Below, one piece after another: positions 49,620 to 60,150 of a stretch of 64,000 nt of DNA. Location of the stretch: contig CM060857.1 in assembly GCA_030737835.1 (NCBI GenBank), forward strand, positions 7,625,360 to 7,689,359, read 5' to 3'. Every line of letters starts with the position of its first letter. Positions within the stretch are counted from its first letter, which is position 1. The notes beneath the pieces are model-generated. The model was not told where the DNA came from. It ran no database searches and saw only the letters and a program-made list of their open reading frames with translations. Made by a program: the position numbers and the translations under genes. The DNA is from Acorus gramineus. Lineage: Eukaryota; Streptophyta; Magnoliopsida; Acorales; Acoraceae.

Positions 49620-50041
49620 CTGAAACACATATGTGGTCTAATAAGTTATATATATACCTTGTTTTAAATACCTTGATCACTATCCAGTAAAGTATATCTC
49701 ATCTATATATCTCGTTAAATTTTTTTTTGTATTTTTATAAATGAGTCCATTCAATTTTTTTTTATAAAGGAATGTAAGGTGTACTATTTTTAAAAAATAA
49801 AATATATGCAAATTGTAAACAGGTAATAAACGGTGTTGTGTCAACATTTTCCCTTTGTAAATACTCTTTTGTAACTTTTTCATGTAAAGTTCATCGCAAT
49901 TGTGCAAAGGAGAAACACACCTAGAGACTCCATCCGTTTGAAAGAACCACTCAACCTACGATACATTTTCGATTGACTCGGAAAGTTGGCTCTGACACTC
50001 AATTAACTAATATAGATGTTACATTAGTTATGTAGTATACG
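49620..50041. other. AT-rich spacer
   Basis: I see no gene, long repeat or regulatory pattern here beyond T-runs. Confidence 0.5.
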
Positions 50042-50053
50042 AAATTCTTAATA

Positions 50054-50154
50054 GATTTTCTTTTTTTTTATTATTATCGAAGGGACTCTCCGTCGCTGAT
50101 CTTACAGTCAAACTGAAAAAGCTATCTTCACCTGTTTGCCTCTGGTCCCACAGA
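50054..50154 (-). mobile_element. Short retroposed insertion (SINE-like or truncated)
   Basis: A 101-bp segment is flanked by an exact 12-bp direct repeat, AAATTCTTAATA (50042-50053 and 50155-50166). On the minus strand it begins TCTGTGGGACCAGAGGC and ends in an A-rich tail (AATAATAAAAAAAAAGAAAA). A long target duplication plus an A-tail is the signature of LINE-driven retroposition. No A/B box could be identified, so it may be a truncated SINE, a LINE tail or a small retrocopy. Confidence 0.6.
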
Positions 50155-50599
50155 AAATTCTTAATATATGTATACTTTTATTATATTATATTATATATTA
50201 ATTCTATTATATTACAAAAGGTATGCATTCAATCAAATTCATTTGAGTTTGTATTTTATTTTTTTGTGAAAACAAGCACTTTGTATTTTGAATTTTCTTT
50301 ATCCATTTAAAAAATCTAAACTCGAAGCAAGAGTGACAATTTATGAATTGTGCAAAATCAATAAACCTCTTAAACTTTTTTTTTTTTTAAATAAATATTT
50401 TTTTATTGAGAAAAATATAGTTATATATATCTATAATCTATTTTAATAGAGATGAAAATTGACCATGTCTGAATCGACTAGGAATAGAAGGAGAAAAAAT
50501 ATATAAAAAAGATAAAAAAAAAAAAAAAGATTTAGGGAGTTTTCAAAATGGCAACTGCGACCACGTCATTTTTTGTTCTCTAAATCGCCCAAGGGCAAT

Positions 50600-51430
50600 G
50601 ATCGATAGCCAAGCCAATCCCGGCTTACCCGAATCAGTCTGGTGAGTTGATGAACTCATAAACTATTAGTCTATGACCAACCTAAAAAGGAATTTCTAAT
50701 CCTTTAATTTTGTACAAAAAAAATTAAGGATTATTTTTAGCCATTCAAAGAAGATTGCCTTTTCTCTTCTTTCATTCAAACTGACTAGAGGGGCAGAAAT
50801 TTTGCTCATCGGGTTTGGGTAAGCGGATCCGGCCTCTTCTGTTCTCCTCTGCCTGATACCGTTGTCTTCTGTCGGGGAGCACTCCTTGAACGTCGTAGAC
50901 ACAGGGAGGTGGGGACCTGCAAAAAACCCTCCGACGCTCAAGTCAGTCAAAGTTGACCGAAAAAGAGATCTTTCAAAAAGAAATTGTACCTACCTCTTCT
51001 GTGGGTTATTACCCCCTATTTATAGAGGAATTTGAATGATGTTAGGGTTTCTGACTCACTCTTTCCCATCGAACGGATAAGAATTCATCAATCATCAATG
51101 AGGGGACAATAGATATGATTGTAGGATTTGGTCAATTATAAGTTGACATGTATATCCATATTTGGTTGGGATGTGGTGGATATGGTCATCCATGACTTGA
51201 TTTGATGATAAATACCAGCATTGACTGAATTTGAATTAGAGTTAATGCAATATATTCTAGGAGAAACAGGGCCATATGAGAGTGGATAAATACTGACTTA
51301 GCTTACTGTAGTCAATCGGGTATGGGCCTTCAAACCGAGTTTGTTCGGGCCCGAATAGGATGGGCCATCGTTGTGTCAAGCAGGATCCAATGGGACCCGC
51401 GATCCAGCCAACCTTAGGTACCTTAAAAAT
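50600..51430 (-). mobile_element. LTR-like remnant, possibly Tat-lineage Ty3/gypsy
   Basis: On the minus strand a TATA-like CTATAAATAGG (about 51015-51025) is followed about 80 bp later by GACTTGAGCGTCGGAGGG, a sequence I recall just downstream of the transcription start in LTRs of plant Tat-type elements. A frame at 50696-50950 runs through it but matches no protein I know. Ends and target duplication were not found. Old and broken. Confidence 0.35.
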
Positions 51431-52140
51431 CCCACACTGACCATGTCGTTCAAGTGACCAATTTACATTGAGTTTTACAGGAAGCGCGTTTTAGAATATC
51501 ACATGATATCTCCAATTTATATTGTCTTTGGATCCTTGATTGAAAGCGAAAGTTCTTGTAATATGGTGTTTAAAATCAGCTTTTGAAAAAGGTAAAAACA
51601 TATATTTTTACAATGTGAAAGCAGATTCGTGAATCCCATTTGCAAAAATGGAATTTTCAGCTTTTTCATAAATTCACTCAATGCATGTCCAAATAACGTT
51701 TTACTTGACTCAAATTGAAGTTTTACATTATATATATACATGATAAATGATTAAACTATATATGACAATCCATAACTAGAATTTATCTTGTCAATCAATA
51801 ACTAGAATTCAAGATTAATTCAGATATCCATAATGATCCTAATTCATATATGGGTATTAAGGTAACCATTCTAAATTTTGTATATAATAAAATTATATGT
51901 ATGTTTATATTATATTGTTTTATCTAATTAATTATCTTTTATATGATTAGTCATAATTATTAAAATTTGAATAACCTAAAGAGACAATTAAGAAGTCCTA
52001 AATTCCTTGTTTCAACCCACACGCTTTTAATTCTATCATTTCTGATATTTAATTATCACAAATTGTGTTCATGTTAGATATTAACTACTCAAAAAATATT
52101 CATGTATGTAGAGGTAAAAATCTGCACCATATTAGAAATG
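51431..52140. other. AT-rich spacer
   Basis: No gene seen. A short direct repeat, CAATMMATAACTAGAATT, occurs twice at about 51767-51810. Confidence 0.5.
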
Positions 52141-52880
52141 ACACATGTCACGTCAAGACGGATATGGGCCATCACACATGGGGCCCACATATCCATATCT
52201 GAATCTATAATGTCGTGATGACACTCCCGAGCCCGCTGACACGATTAGATCAATGTCACCTCGAGTTGTTAAGGCACAATCAGATTATAGGTTTGATCGA
52301 ACGACCTTACTCCTCGCGAACGAGTAGGGGAGACACAACCAGACAAGAGGTCTGGTCGGGCGATCCTTCACCTCGTAGACGCACTCGAAGACGTAACAGA
52401 TGAATGAGCATATCAGAGGGCCACGAGCAGAGTCAATAAAAAAGGTCAAATGGCTATAAACGCTTGTAACTGTCAAGTGGACAATTAAGACCCACTAATT
52501 GCACAACGTGGGTAATTAGTGGGCACGGCGTGCCTCATTAACACATGGGGGTTTTCACCAAAATCGTCCACTAAGTGTTCGATGAGGAGATGGTTATAAC
52601 AGCCAAAGGATAGTGCAAGCGGCAATCTAGCCGAGGTGACTCTATAAAAAGGGAAGTAACTCAAAAAGCTAAGGTATCGAATCAAATTTGATTTACTGCT
52701 TTGAAGCCATCAAATTTTAAGTGAGTTTTGTATTGAATCCCCGACTGATACATCACTTCGGAAAGCCTTTGACTAGCACCACACCGGTGTCTTCCTGATT
52801 TATTTGTGAGTGCAGGATTCATCTCCATTCGGGTCCGAATTCGAGAAGGAATGCTTCAAAGATCGATAGTTTAATTAAAA
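52141..52880 (+). mobile_element. LTR-like remnant, plus orientation
   Basis: TATA-like CTCTATAAAAAGGG at about 52641-52654 is followed by TTGACTAGCACCACACCGG and a GTGAGTGCAGGA end block near 52815. This layout (TATA, then ACACCGGTGTC, then TGCAGG) resembles the R/U5 part of Tat-type LTRs. No primer-binding site or duplication was found, and the orientation is opposite to the remnant at 50.6-51.4 kb. Confidence 0.33.
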
Positions 52881-53464
52881 GGAAAAATATCCTCCTTAAT
52901 GTCTAATCATTGTACATGAATATTATGATATACAATACGTATCTGATCAATTGGCAGACTTTAATTTAACTTGAATTGAAACAAACATTTTGTTGAAGGA
53001 ACCCAGCTGGGCTGTTGACAGGGTCTCAAATAAACACGGGTCATGTCTCACCGTAATTATTAATTAAGAAAAAAATGAGGCATGATTAATAAATTAAAGT
53101 ATAAGTGGACGCCTCTTCATAAATGAACTCTCCCACGTCAAAAGTGCAATGGGTAGCACGTTAGTGACCTAGAAAAGCGTTACCATATTAATTTATTAGT
53201 GTTGTATTTATTTTTATTTTTTTAAAAAAAGTTGACCTGTCTTATACAAAAACAGTTTTTTTTTACTTACCAAGCAAAAAAAAAACAATTTTTTTTTTTT
53301 TCATCAAAAGAAGTCCCGTGGCATTTGTACCAACTTGATTTGTTATAGGGCCAAGCGACCGCCGTAGCCTAATCGATTCATATATTTCATATACTTTATT
53401 TATATATTTCACTAATGCATACATCAATCCACTTGTCTGTGTCCTCGTATCGAACCGTCATGAT
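52881..53464. other. AT-rich spacer
   Basis: T-runs and A-runs, for example at 53215-53310. No gene or structured repeat was recognised. Confidence 0.5.
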
Positions 53465-53472
53465 GTAGGGTT

Positions 53473-53740
53473 TGAATCATCTCCTAGGATTTTGTGTGTT
53501 AGGATCTATAATATTTTTTCTTATAGAATGTCACGTGGTTAATTTTAATTTTCAATGGTTGAGATTTATATGGTGGATCCCATTTTTTATTTTTATCCTT
53601 TTGATCAATACCAAATGTTGTCACGTCTCAAATTTTATTTTTGATGGTTCAGATTTACTCAGTGGGGCTCATCTCTTTGCTTTTATCTTTTGTCAATCCA
53701 ACTTGAATTTTTTTTTTTTTTTTAAATCTCCACGGGACAC
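53473..53740. repeat. Left inverted repeat of the MULE-like element
   Basis: Its reverse complement aligns with about 58800-59085 with scattered mismatches and small length differences, mainly in the T-run near its inner end. Confidence 0.75.
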
Positions 53741-54380
53741 ATGGTAGTGCATGATATATAATGTATGATACATAAACATATCAACGACAAGTTAGTTTTT
53801 TGTTTTGTTTTTTTTTTTTTTTTTTGACATTATCCCAACAGTTTCTCAAACATATTTAGTGATTTTTTTTTACTGTTATCCTAATAGTTTCACATCAGCT
53901 CATTTAGTCATTTAATCAACCATTTCATTTTATAAAAATCATTTCTCAAGAAATTTAACTAAAACCAGAGCAAATGAACTTGGTTAACATTGTCAGTTAC
54001 ATAATAACACTCCCATGAATAGTTTGTCCTTTTGTCTCCATCAAAATAAATATAGCATCCAACCTATGCCACTAAAACTAATGAAATCCCAGGACCATGT
54101 TGATGTTTGAAAAGAAGTATTTGGGATTTCAACGAAGGAAGAACATCAACAGTCTTCATTTTCTTTACAATCTGCATTGAAAAAAAATAGCAAAACATCT
54201 ATTAGAATTAAAAACATTTTATACTGGTGTTTTATAATATAATAATGCATTACTTTGTCCATGATTGTCAACATCAATGCTATTCGAGGCTTGTGGGTCT
54301 CTGATATGCGGAGCCAGCATGTTGAGTTACTGAGTTTCGTTGAAGTAAAGACTGGAAGCTTGTATGTTGTGGTTCTCTAT

Positions 54381-57300
54381 TGTCACGCCCCAGGGCGGTC
54401 GTCCCCGAGACGTGGCAATAATAAAATATCAGCTATCAATACCTGAGGTCAATAAAGACTCCAACAACAACACACAAGGTGGCAAAGCAAGGATAATGAT
54501 AACTGACTGAAAAGAGGAAGCATAATATATAAACAATGTCTGTAAATCAAAAACATTATTACAGACTCGAATACACAATCACTATCTTGTGAGAGCCAAG
54601 TCTAGACCAAAGAAAATACAACCTGTACCACATGCACGATTTACAATACATACAATGACTCTAGGACTGCTGACAGCCTCGCACTCGCCACCCGCCGGAA
54701 GAACGCTCCACGCCCATAAGACCACGCCACAGGAAAGCTCCAACTCCACGCCCAACACTGCCCCTGAAAAGAAACAGTATGCGAGGGGTGAGCTACAAGC
54801 TCAGTGAGTGGCTGAAAACCAATCACCATACAACAGTTCAACACATAAGCACTTTCCTTTCAAGGAAAACATGGGTGGAAACCCATGGATAACAGGGTCA
54901 CGCGGCAGCGCGACCAACCTCACCCTCACCCTCACTCCCGGAGGGAGACTCTTGGGACTTTTGGGGAGAGACCATACCGTTGGTCGAGGAGACCCGGGAT
55001 TACTGGTCTACACAACACTACTGGATCATCTACATCGAGATAACTGACCCACGATGTCTTTCAACATCGATACACAACCGGACCCAACAACTATGGGAAC
55101 GGACGAACAACGAATGGGTCACGCGGCGATGTGTCTTCACCTCATCCTCACCCTCACCCCCGGAGGTGACATAGGACTTTTGGAAGAGACTTAGACTGTT
55201 CTACACCCTTGGTCCACCGGTAGCCCTTTCCCCCACGTAGCCTCTACCTGGTATACTCCCACGATCAGTACGCTCCCGAATGCATCGGTGGTACCTACGG
55301 ATGGGAGCCCTCTGTCAGGACAGCTGTAATCGCCGGGGAGTCCCTACATCGGATCCAACGAAGGGGAGAACGAACCCACGCTCGCAACATCATTCGTTAA
55401 CCCTCTCCCGGGTAGCCTCTACCTGGTATACTCCCACGATCAGTACGCTCCCGAATGCATCGGTGGTACCTACGGATGGGAGCCCTCTGTCAGGACAGCT
55501 ACAACCCGGGCCCCCTCAACACGGATGACATTGGGAGTAAACATTCCATGTTCGCAAAGCGAACCCAATGGAAAACAACTACTCTGCAATATCATTCGTT
55601 AACCCTCTCCCGGGTAGCCTCTACCTGGTATACTCCCACGATCAGTACGCTCCCGAATGCATCGGTGGTACCTACGGATGGGAGCCCTCTGTCAGGACAG
55701 CTACAACCCGGCCCCCTCAACACGGACGACAATGGGAGTAAACATTCCATGTTCGCGAAGCGAACCCAATGGAAAGCAACTACTCTCGAAAATCACTTAT
55801 CGAGATATCGAATACTACTGTACTCCCACACCGTTGCGTCGCTCAGACACAAAGGGGGTGACACGCCCCAACTACCGGCTTAACAAATTGTTAAGATAAC
55901 TAATCCTCCTGAATTCCAAACGAGTGCATCACTCGGATGCACGGGCGATTTCATCGCTAGCGCTCTAACTAATAAGGTACAACCCGACAGCGGGTCATAC
56001 CCACGCCTATTCCAACTAGGCCTATCAGTTTTAACATGCGCATATATTTTAGAGGAGAATTTAATCTTAGATATGTGCATGAACCATATGCACAATCATC
56101 TAATAATTATAGGGACACTCCCTAATCATATATTTACATCATAATAAATCATACAACATGCATACATGGTCATTAATCACATAAGCATACAAAATATGCC
56201 CTAACATCCGTTGGATATCGCCAACTTAAAAGAAAGGGTCAAGCGCGATCTTGCACACTAACAGGTGCATGCCAATATTCCAAACGAACCTGAGTCGAGT
56301 AGGAAATCGCATCTACTTACTCAGTTTTTTCAGAGGGAGAGGGTGAGAGAGATCATCATCTCCTGCAGCTGGTCATAGCTTTGCCCCATTAGCATGGGCG
56401 CAACAGCTACACCACGCCCTCGAGTCTTATCGCAAGGGAATATTAGGCAGGTGCCCATTATTAACCCAGACTTAATCATACTGTATATTCCCATTAATAT
56501 GGTGGGAGTAGTATTACAATACTACCTAAGACATGCCATATTCTATACATCCATACACATTTACAACATACATGCCCATACTAGAGGGGCTCATGCAACA
56601 CAATCATTCATACATGAATACAATACATGTATATAAGCCTAGCATGCAAGATATCTACATATTATAGCTTAAGGGGCCCCATCGATGCGCGACGCGCGTC
56701 TACGCGCGTCGAGCGCATCCCGAGAGGGGGGGGATTGGATCGAACCACTCACCATACAACCCGGGACCTCGCGCATCCCATCCGACGAGATCTGCAAGGT
56801 AAGGGCATCAAATTTGGTGAGTAACATCACAATTTAACACTTAGAAATCATTAGAAATACCAACGACTTAGACATGCACGCATACGGGCTCGCACGCATG
56901 CGAGCACGCGGGTACGCACGCATGTCCGGGTGCCCCCGCACCTACCCGAGACCCTGGGCAGCCCCACGCATGCCCCAGCACGCGCACGCACGCGCACGCA
57001 CGCGCGCGCGCGCACTGGCCCCCAGCCCCGCGCCCAGACGCATGCCCAGGCGCACTGCCCCGCGCACGCTCGCGCCAGCGCCCACGCGCACCCGTGCGCC
57101 CCCTCCTCCTACGCCTGCCAGCGCCCTTTTGCCCGCGCACATGCGCGTGCACGCGCGCAGACAACCCCAAACGCGCGCCCAGCCAACCCTTACCCCTTTT
57201 TAACCCTCCCCAACCCCTCACACACACTCTAACTCATCTACCTAGCATGCATGACCTCCCCAACCATCCCAATAGCCCTAAAAATAAAAAAGAAGGGGAA

Positions 57301-58115
57301 GAGGACTTACCAAAAGAGGGAAACGGAAAGGGGGAGATGCGGGGCTCTCGACGCGCCCACGGCCACCTCAACCACCACCACCTCTTCAGCCTCCTCAGCC
57401 TCCTTCTTGGCTGAAAATCAGGGGGGGAAAGTTCATGAAAAGGTGCTTGAGAGAGAGGAGATCAACAACAACAACAACACCTACACAAACCTAGACTTGC
57501 ACTTGCACCTTCTCCTTCTCTTCTCTTTGTGACATTAACACAAACACTTGGGGGGAGTGAAAAGAGAGATAAAAAATGGTAGACGTGGGGAGTGAGAGGG
57601 AGAGAGAGAGAGAGAGATATTTTGGCCAAATAAATATCTAAAGGAGGGATAGAAATGACCAATTTATCCTTGACTAGAAATTCTGAGCATGCTTCACTAT
57701 AACAGCCATAACTTCCTCAATATAGCTCCGAATTGCACAATTCAAAGTCCGTTGGAAAGCCAAGAAGATTATCTACAACTTTTATGTTTATGCCAAGATC
57801 AAATAATCCCTCCAGCTATTCCGAAATTAGAGCTAAACATAGAACAGGGCTGCTGCCAAAATTTTTCATCTCCGGGGTATACTTGGAAAAATACCCATAA
57901 CTTTTACTACATGAATCCAGTTGATCTAATTCCACTTTTGTATGAAAGCTAACTCAAAACTGAGCATCTCATAATAAAATCATATTTAAACCTCTCCATC
58001 TTGGATTTTAACAAAATCAAATCCAAATACCAAATCGGAAATACATAACTTCTAGGAGAAAAAATTATGTACCCAAATTTTCAATCAGAGCTCTCCAAAT
58101 GACACAGGCATAACA
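54381..58115 (-). mobile_element. Solo LTR, family B2, minus orientation
   Basis: 3735 bp from TGTCACGCCCCAGGGCGGTC to CACAGGCATAACA, with an exact 5-bp target duplication TCTAT (54376-54380 and 58116-58120). It shows the hairpin module near 54536-54563, three long tandem repeat units (about 55215-55770), an acceptor-like reversed AGATCTGCAAGG near 56790, a CpG-dense block (about 56880-57190), a donor-like site near 57306 and an AT-rich 5' part. It interrupts the FAR1-domain frame. Looks like a whole solo LTR. Confidence 0.9.
55215..55770. repeat. Tandem repeats of about 175-200 bp inside a B2 LTR
   Basis: Three units, each containing CTCTACCTGGTATACTCCC, GATCAGTACGCTCCCGAATG and GGAGCCCTCTGTCAGGACAG, at about 55235, 55415 and 55615. 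The last two also carry CATTCCATGTTCGCRAAGCG. Similar arrays occur in the B LTRs at 19620-20530 and 28950-29400. Confidence 0.8.
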
Positions 58116-58120
58116 TCTAT

Positions 58121-58368
58121 AACACACCCATGGTGATAAATTAGGCATATTGTTCTTAGTCAAACTATCTCGTTTATCAACACCTCGGAAGCCCTCCTTA
58201 CAACAAACAATTATTCTTGAAGTAATTTCATTGGTATGTGTATTTCTGTTATGAGAATGTCTTCTAATGCTAAACCCCATTCTTCTTCCATATTCATTAT
58301 AAAATTTGTATGCTGCTTGTTCGGAGTCAAACATCATATCATAAGTAGGTTTCATGAATCACCCATTG
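58121..58368 (-). pseudogene. FAR1-type DNA-binding domain fragment
   Basis: The minus-strand frame from ATG at 58355 reads MKPTYDMMFDSEQAAYKFYN, then EYGRRMGFSIRRHSHNR and ITSRIIVCCKEGFRGVDKR. This is the start of the FAR1 zinc-binding domain of plant FAR1/FHY3-related proteins, transcription factors derived from MULE transposases. A splice acceptor (T-run then CAG at about 58369-58379) lies just upstream, and an upstream AAGGTATTAC donor near 58670 suggests a 5' non-coding exon. The domain loses its usual sequence after DSLTKN, and the solo LTR is inserted about 55 bp further on. The frame also stays open for about 30 codons on the far side of the LTR, ending before 54280. Probably a captured fragment rather than a working gene. 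Confidence 0.65.
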
Positions 58369-58799
58369 GTCTGAAAAAAAAAATCCTAAATGACCTAAAA
58401 ATCCTTACAAAAAAACATAAACATCATCAAAAAAAAAAAAAAGAACACAAATCTCATATGACCTAAAAATCACAAAAAAAATAATTAAAAAAAAACATCA
58501 ATATTACCATTTCATTGTCACCCTTTCCATGATTTATATATTTTATTGTACCACAAATTATACTTAATATTTGAAATTTTTTTAAAAAAATATTATTATA
58601 TAAATAAAATATTTTTGAAGGAACTTAGGGTTTGTGATTTGGGGAAAAAAATGAGTAATACCTTCAAATGATGGGAGAGAGACGGTGACGAATCGAAGGA
58701 ATTGAAGAGCTTGGAATATTCAATCCAAGTGGATCTGTGGCCGTGGAGATCAAAAATTAAAAAAAAAAAAGACAACCAAGTTGTGTACGGGAGCTTGGA
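58369..58799. other. AT-rich interior of the MULE-like element
   Basis: A-runs, a possible intron of the FAR1 fragment (about 58369-58670, minus strand GT...AG) and a short upstream segment that may be its 5' untranslated exon. No other gene. Confidence 0.45.
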
Positions 58800-59085
58800 A
58801 TCTTTAGAATATTTAACACGGTGGACCCGTAAAGATTTAAAAAAAAAATTTCAAGTTGGGTTGACAAAAGGTAAAAGCAAAGAGATGGGCCCCACTGAAT
58901 AAATCTGAACCATCAAAAATAAAATTTAAAACGTGGCAGCATTTGGTGTTCATCAAAAGAGTAAAAATAAAAAGTGGATCCCACCGTATAAATCTCAACC
59001 ATTAAAAATTAAAGTCAACCACATGGCATTCTCTAAGAAAAAATATTAGAGATCTTAACACACGAAATCCTAACAGAGGATCTAC
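58800..59085. repeat. Right inverted repeat of the MULE-like element
   Basis: The reverse complement aligns with 53473-53740. The outer end lies near AGGATCTAC at 59079-59086; beyond it the two flanks no longer match clearly. Confidence 0.75.
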
Positions 59086-59090
59086 ATGTA

Positions 59091-60150
59091 ATAGACTAAT
59101 GGTTGTATCTATAATTTAAATAAAACTACTACATGGAAATCATTCATCTTTGATTTTTCTTGGATGGCCAAAAGGTACAAAAAAAAAAAAAAAAAACCAA
59201 ATCAAAACAAAACTAGGAATTCTCCGCTCTGCATTAGGAATACGGACAGTTGTCCGATCTACCGCTGTATAAAGAGGCTGTAATATGTTAAGGTGCATGG
59301 ACACGTTTCAACACGACTCAATTCAAAATTTGGACCGGACTGAGCTGGAGTTTTAATGTTCGAATTCAATTCGAGTTTGAATCTCCGCAATTCTAACTTA
59401 ATTTAAGTTGGATTTGGATTGAGGATTCAGGTAACTCGAACTAATCAGAATCTGAAGTTTGCATAACTAAATAAATTTATAATTTTTTAATTTATATGAT
59501 AAAATTTGAATTGTACAATTTATTTATTTTTAGAATTTTTCATATCTTTATTCTCTAAATAAAAATGTTTCATTCATTTTCATCTTTTTTATTTTATTGT
59601 GGGGTTTGTAAAATTTTAGTTTAAAATAATACATTTTTCAAATCAAACTCGAGTCCAAGCAGAACCCAATCCAACCCAAATCAACCTGAACCCCAACAAA
59701 ACCCGACATGTTGAATTCGGGTTGAGCTTCTCAAATGTGATGGTCAGGTAGGATTGGATTTGTGTTGGCTTTCTCCCATCGGGTTGGATTGGATTTGTGT
59801 TGGCTTTCTCAAACCTCGGGTTGGATTCGGATTGAGCTCCAACCCGACTCAACCTGCCCATGTTCCAGTCCTATGTATTATGTTATTCTACTTTTGTATG
59901 AATATATACATTAAAAAAATAATTTATATTGAATTGAATTGAATATTCATTAGAGTACATAAAAAAAAGGGTCAATTGCCCAAATACCCCTGCAGCCCAG
60001 CCTCAATTTTTTCTATGCCCCCACCTTTTTTAAAAAAAAAAATTATCCCTGGTTGTATACACTTATTTTTTTTCTATCCTTTGACCTGCCACATCACTTA
60101 TTTGTTCCACTAATACCCTTCTCTTCCACAATCCCTACCAGCCCCACAAA
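59091..60150. other. AT-rich spacer
   Basis: Contains a polyA run near 59180-59198, TTTAAAAA-rich stretches, and degenerate GGTTGGATT/AACCCGA motifs around 59640-59850. No gene seen. Confidence 0.5.
59751..59835. repeat. Tandem repeat, 35-bp period, two copies
   Basis: GGATTTGTGTTGGCTTTCTC starts at 59756 and again at 59791, each followed within 10 bases by TCGGGTTGGATT. Confidence 0.75.

Larger units (their letters stand above)
53465..59090. mobile_element. MULE-like element with long inverted repeats and a FAR1 fragment
   Basis: The left repeat (about 53473-53740) is matched in reverse orientation by about 58800-59085, at roughly 80-85% identity by eye. Matching blocks include GGATTTTGTGTGTTAGGATC, ATGGTTGAGATTTATA, TTTTGATGGTTCAGATTTA and ATCTCTTTGCTTTTA. 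Without the inserted solo LTR (54381-58115) the element is about 1.9 kb. It carries a minus-strand FAR1-domain gene fragment and no transposase. Long inverted repeats plus a gene fragment suggest a non-autonomous MULE (Pack-MULE). The expected 9-bp target duplication was not found, so the exact ends are uncertain. Confidence 0.6.

Noticed and set aside
50696-50950. 84-codon minus-strand frame
   Set aside because: It coincides with the LTR-like R/U5 remnant; no domain was recognised, so I did not call a gene.
55215-55770. Regularly spaced repeats that might suggest a CRISPR-like array
   Set aside because: Units are 175-200 bp, the intervening sequence is also repeated, and the context is a plant LTR.
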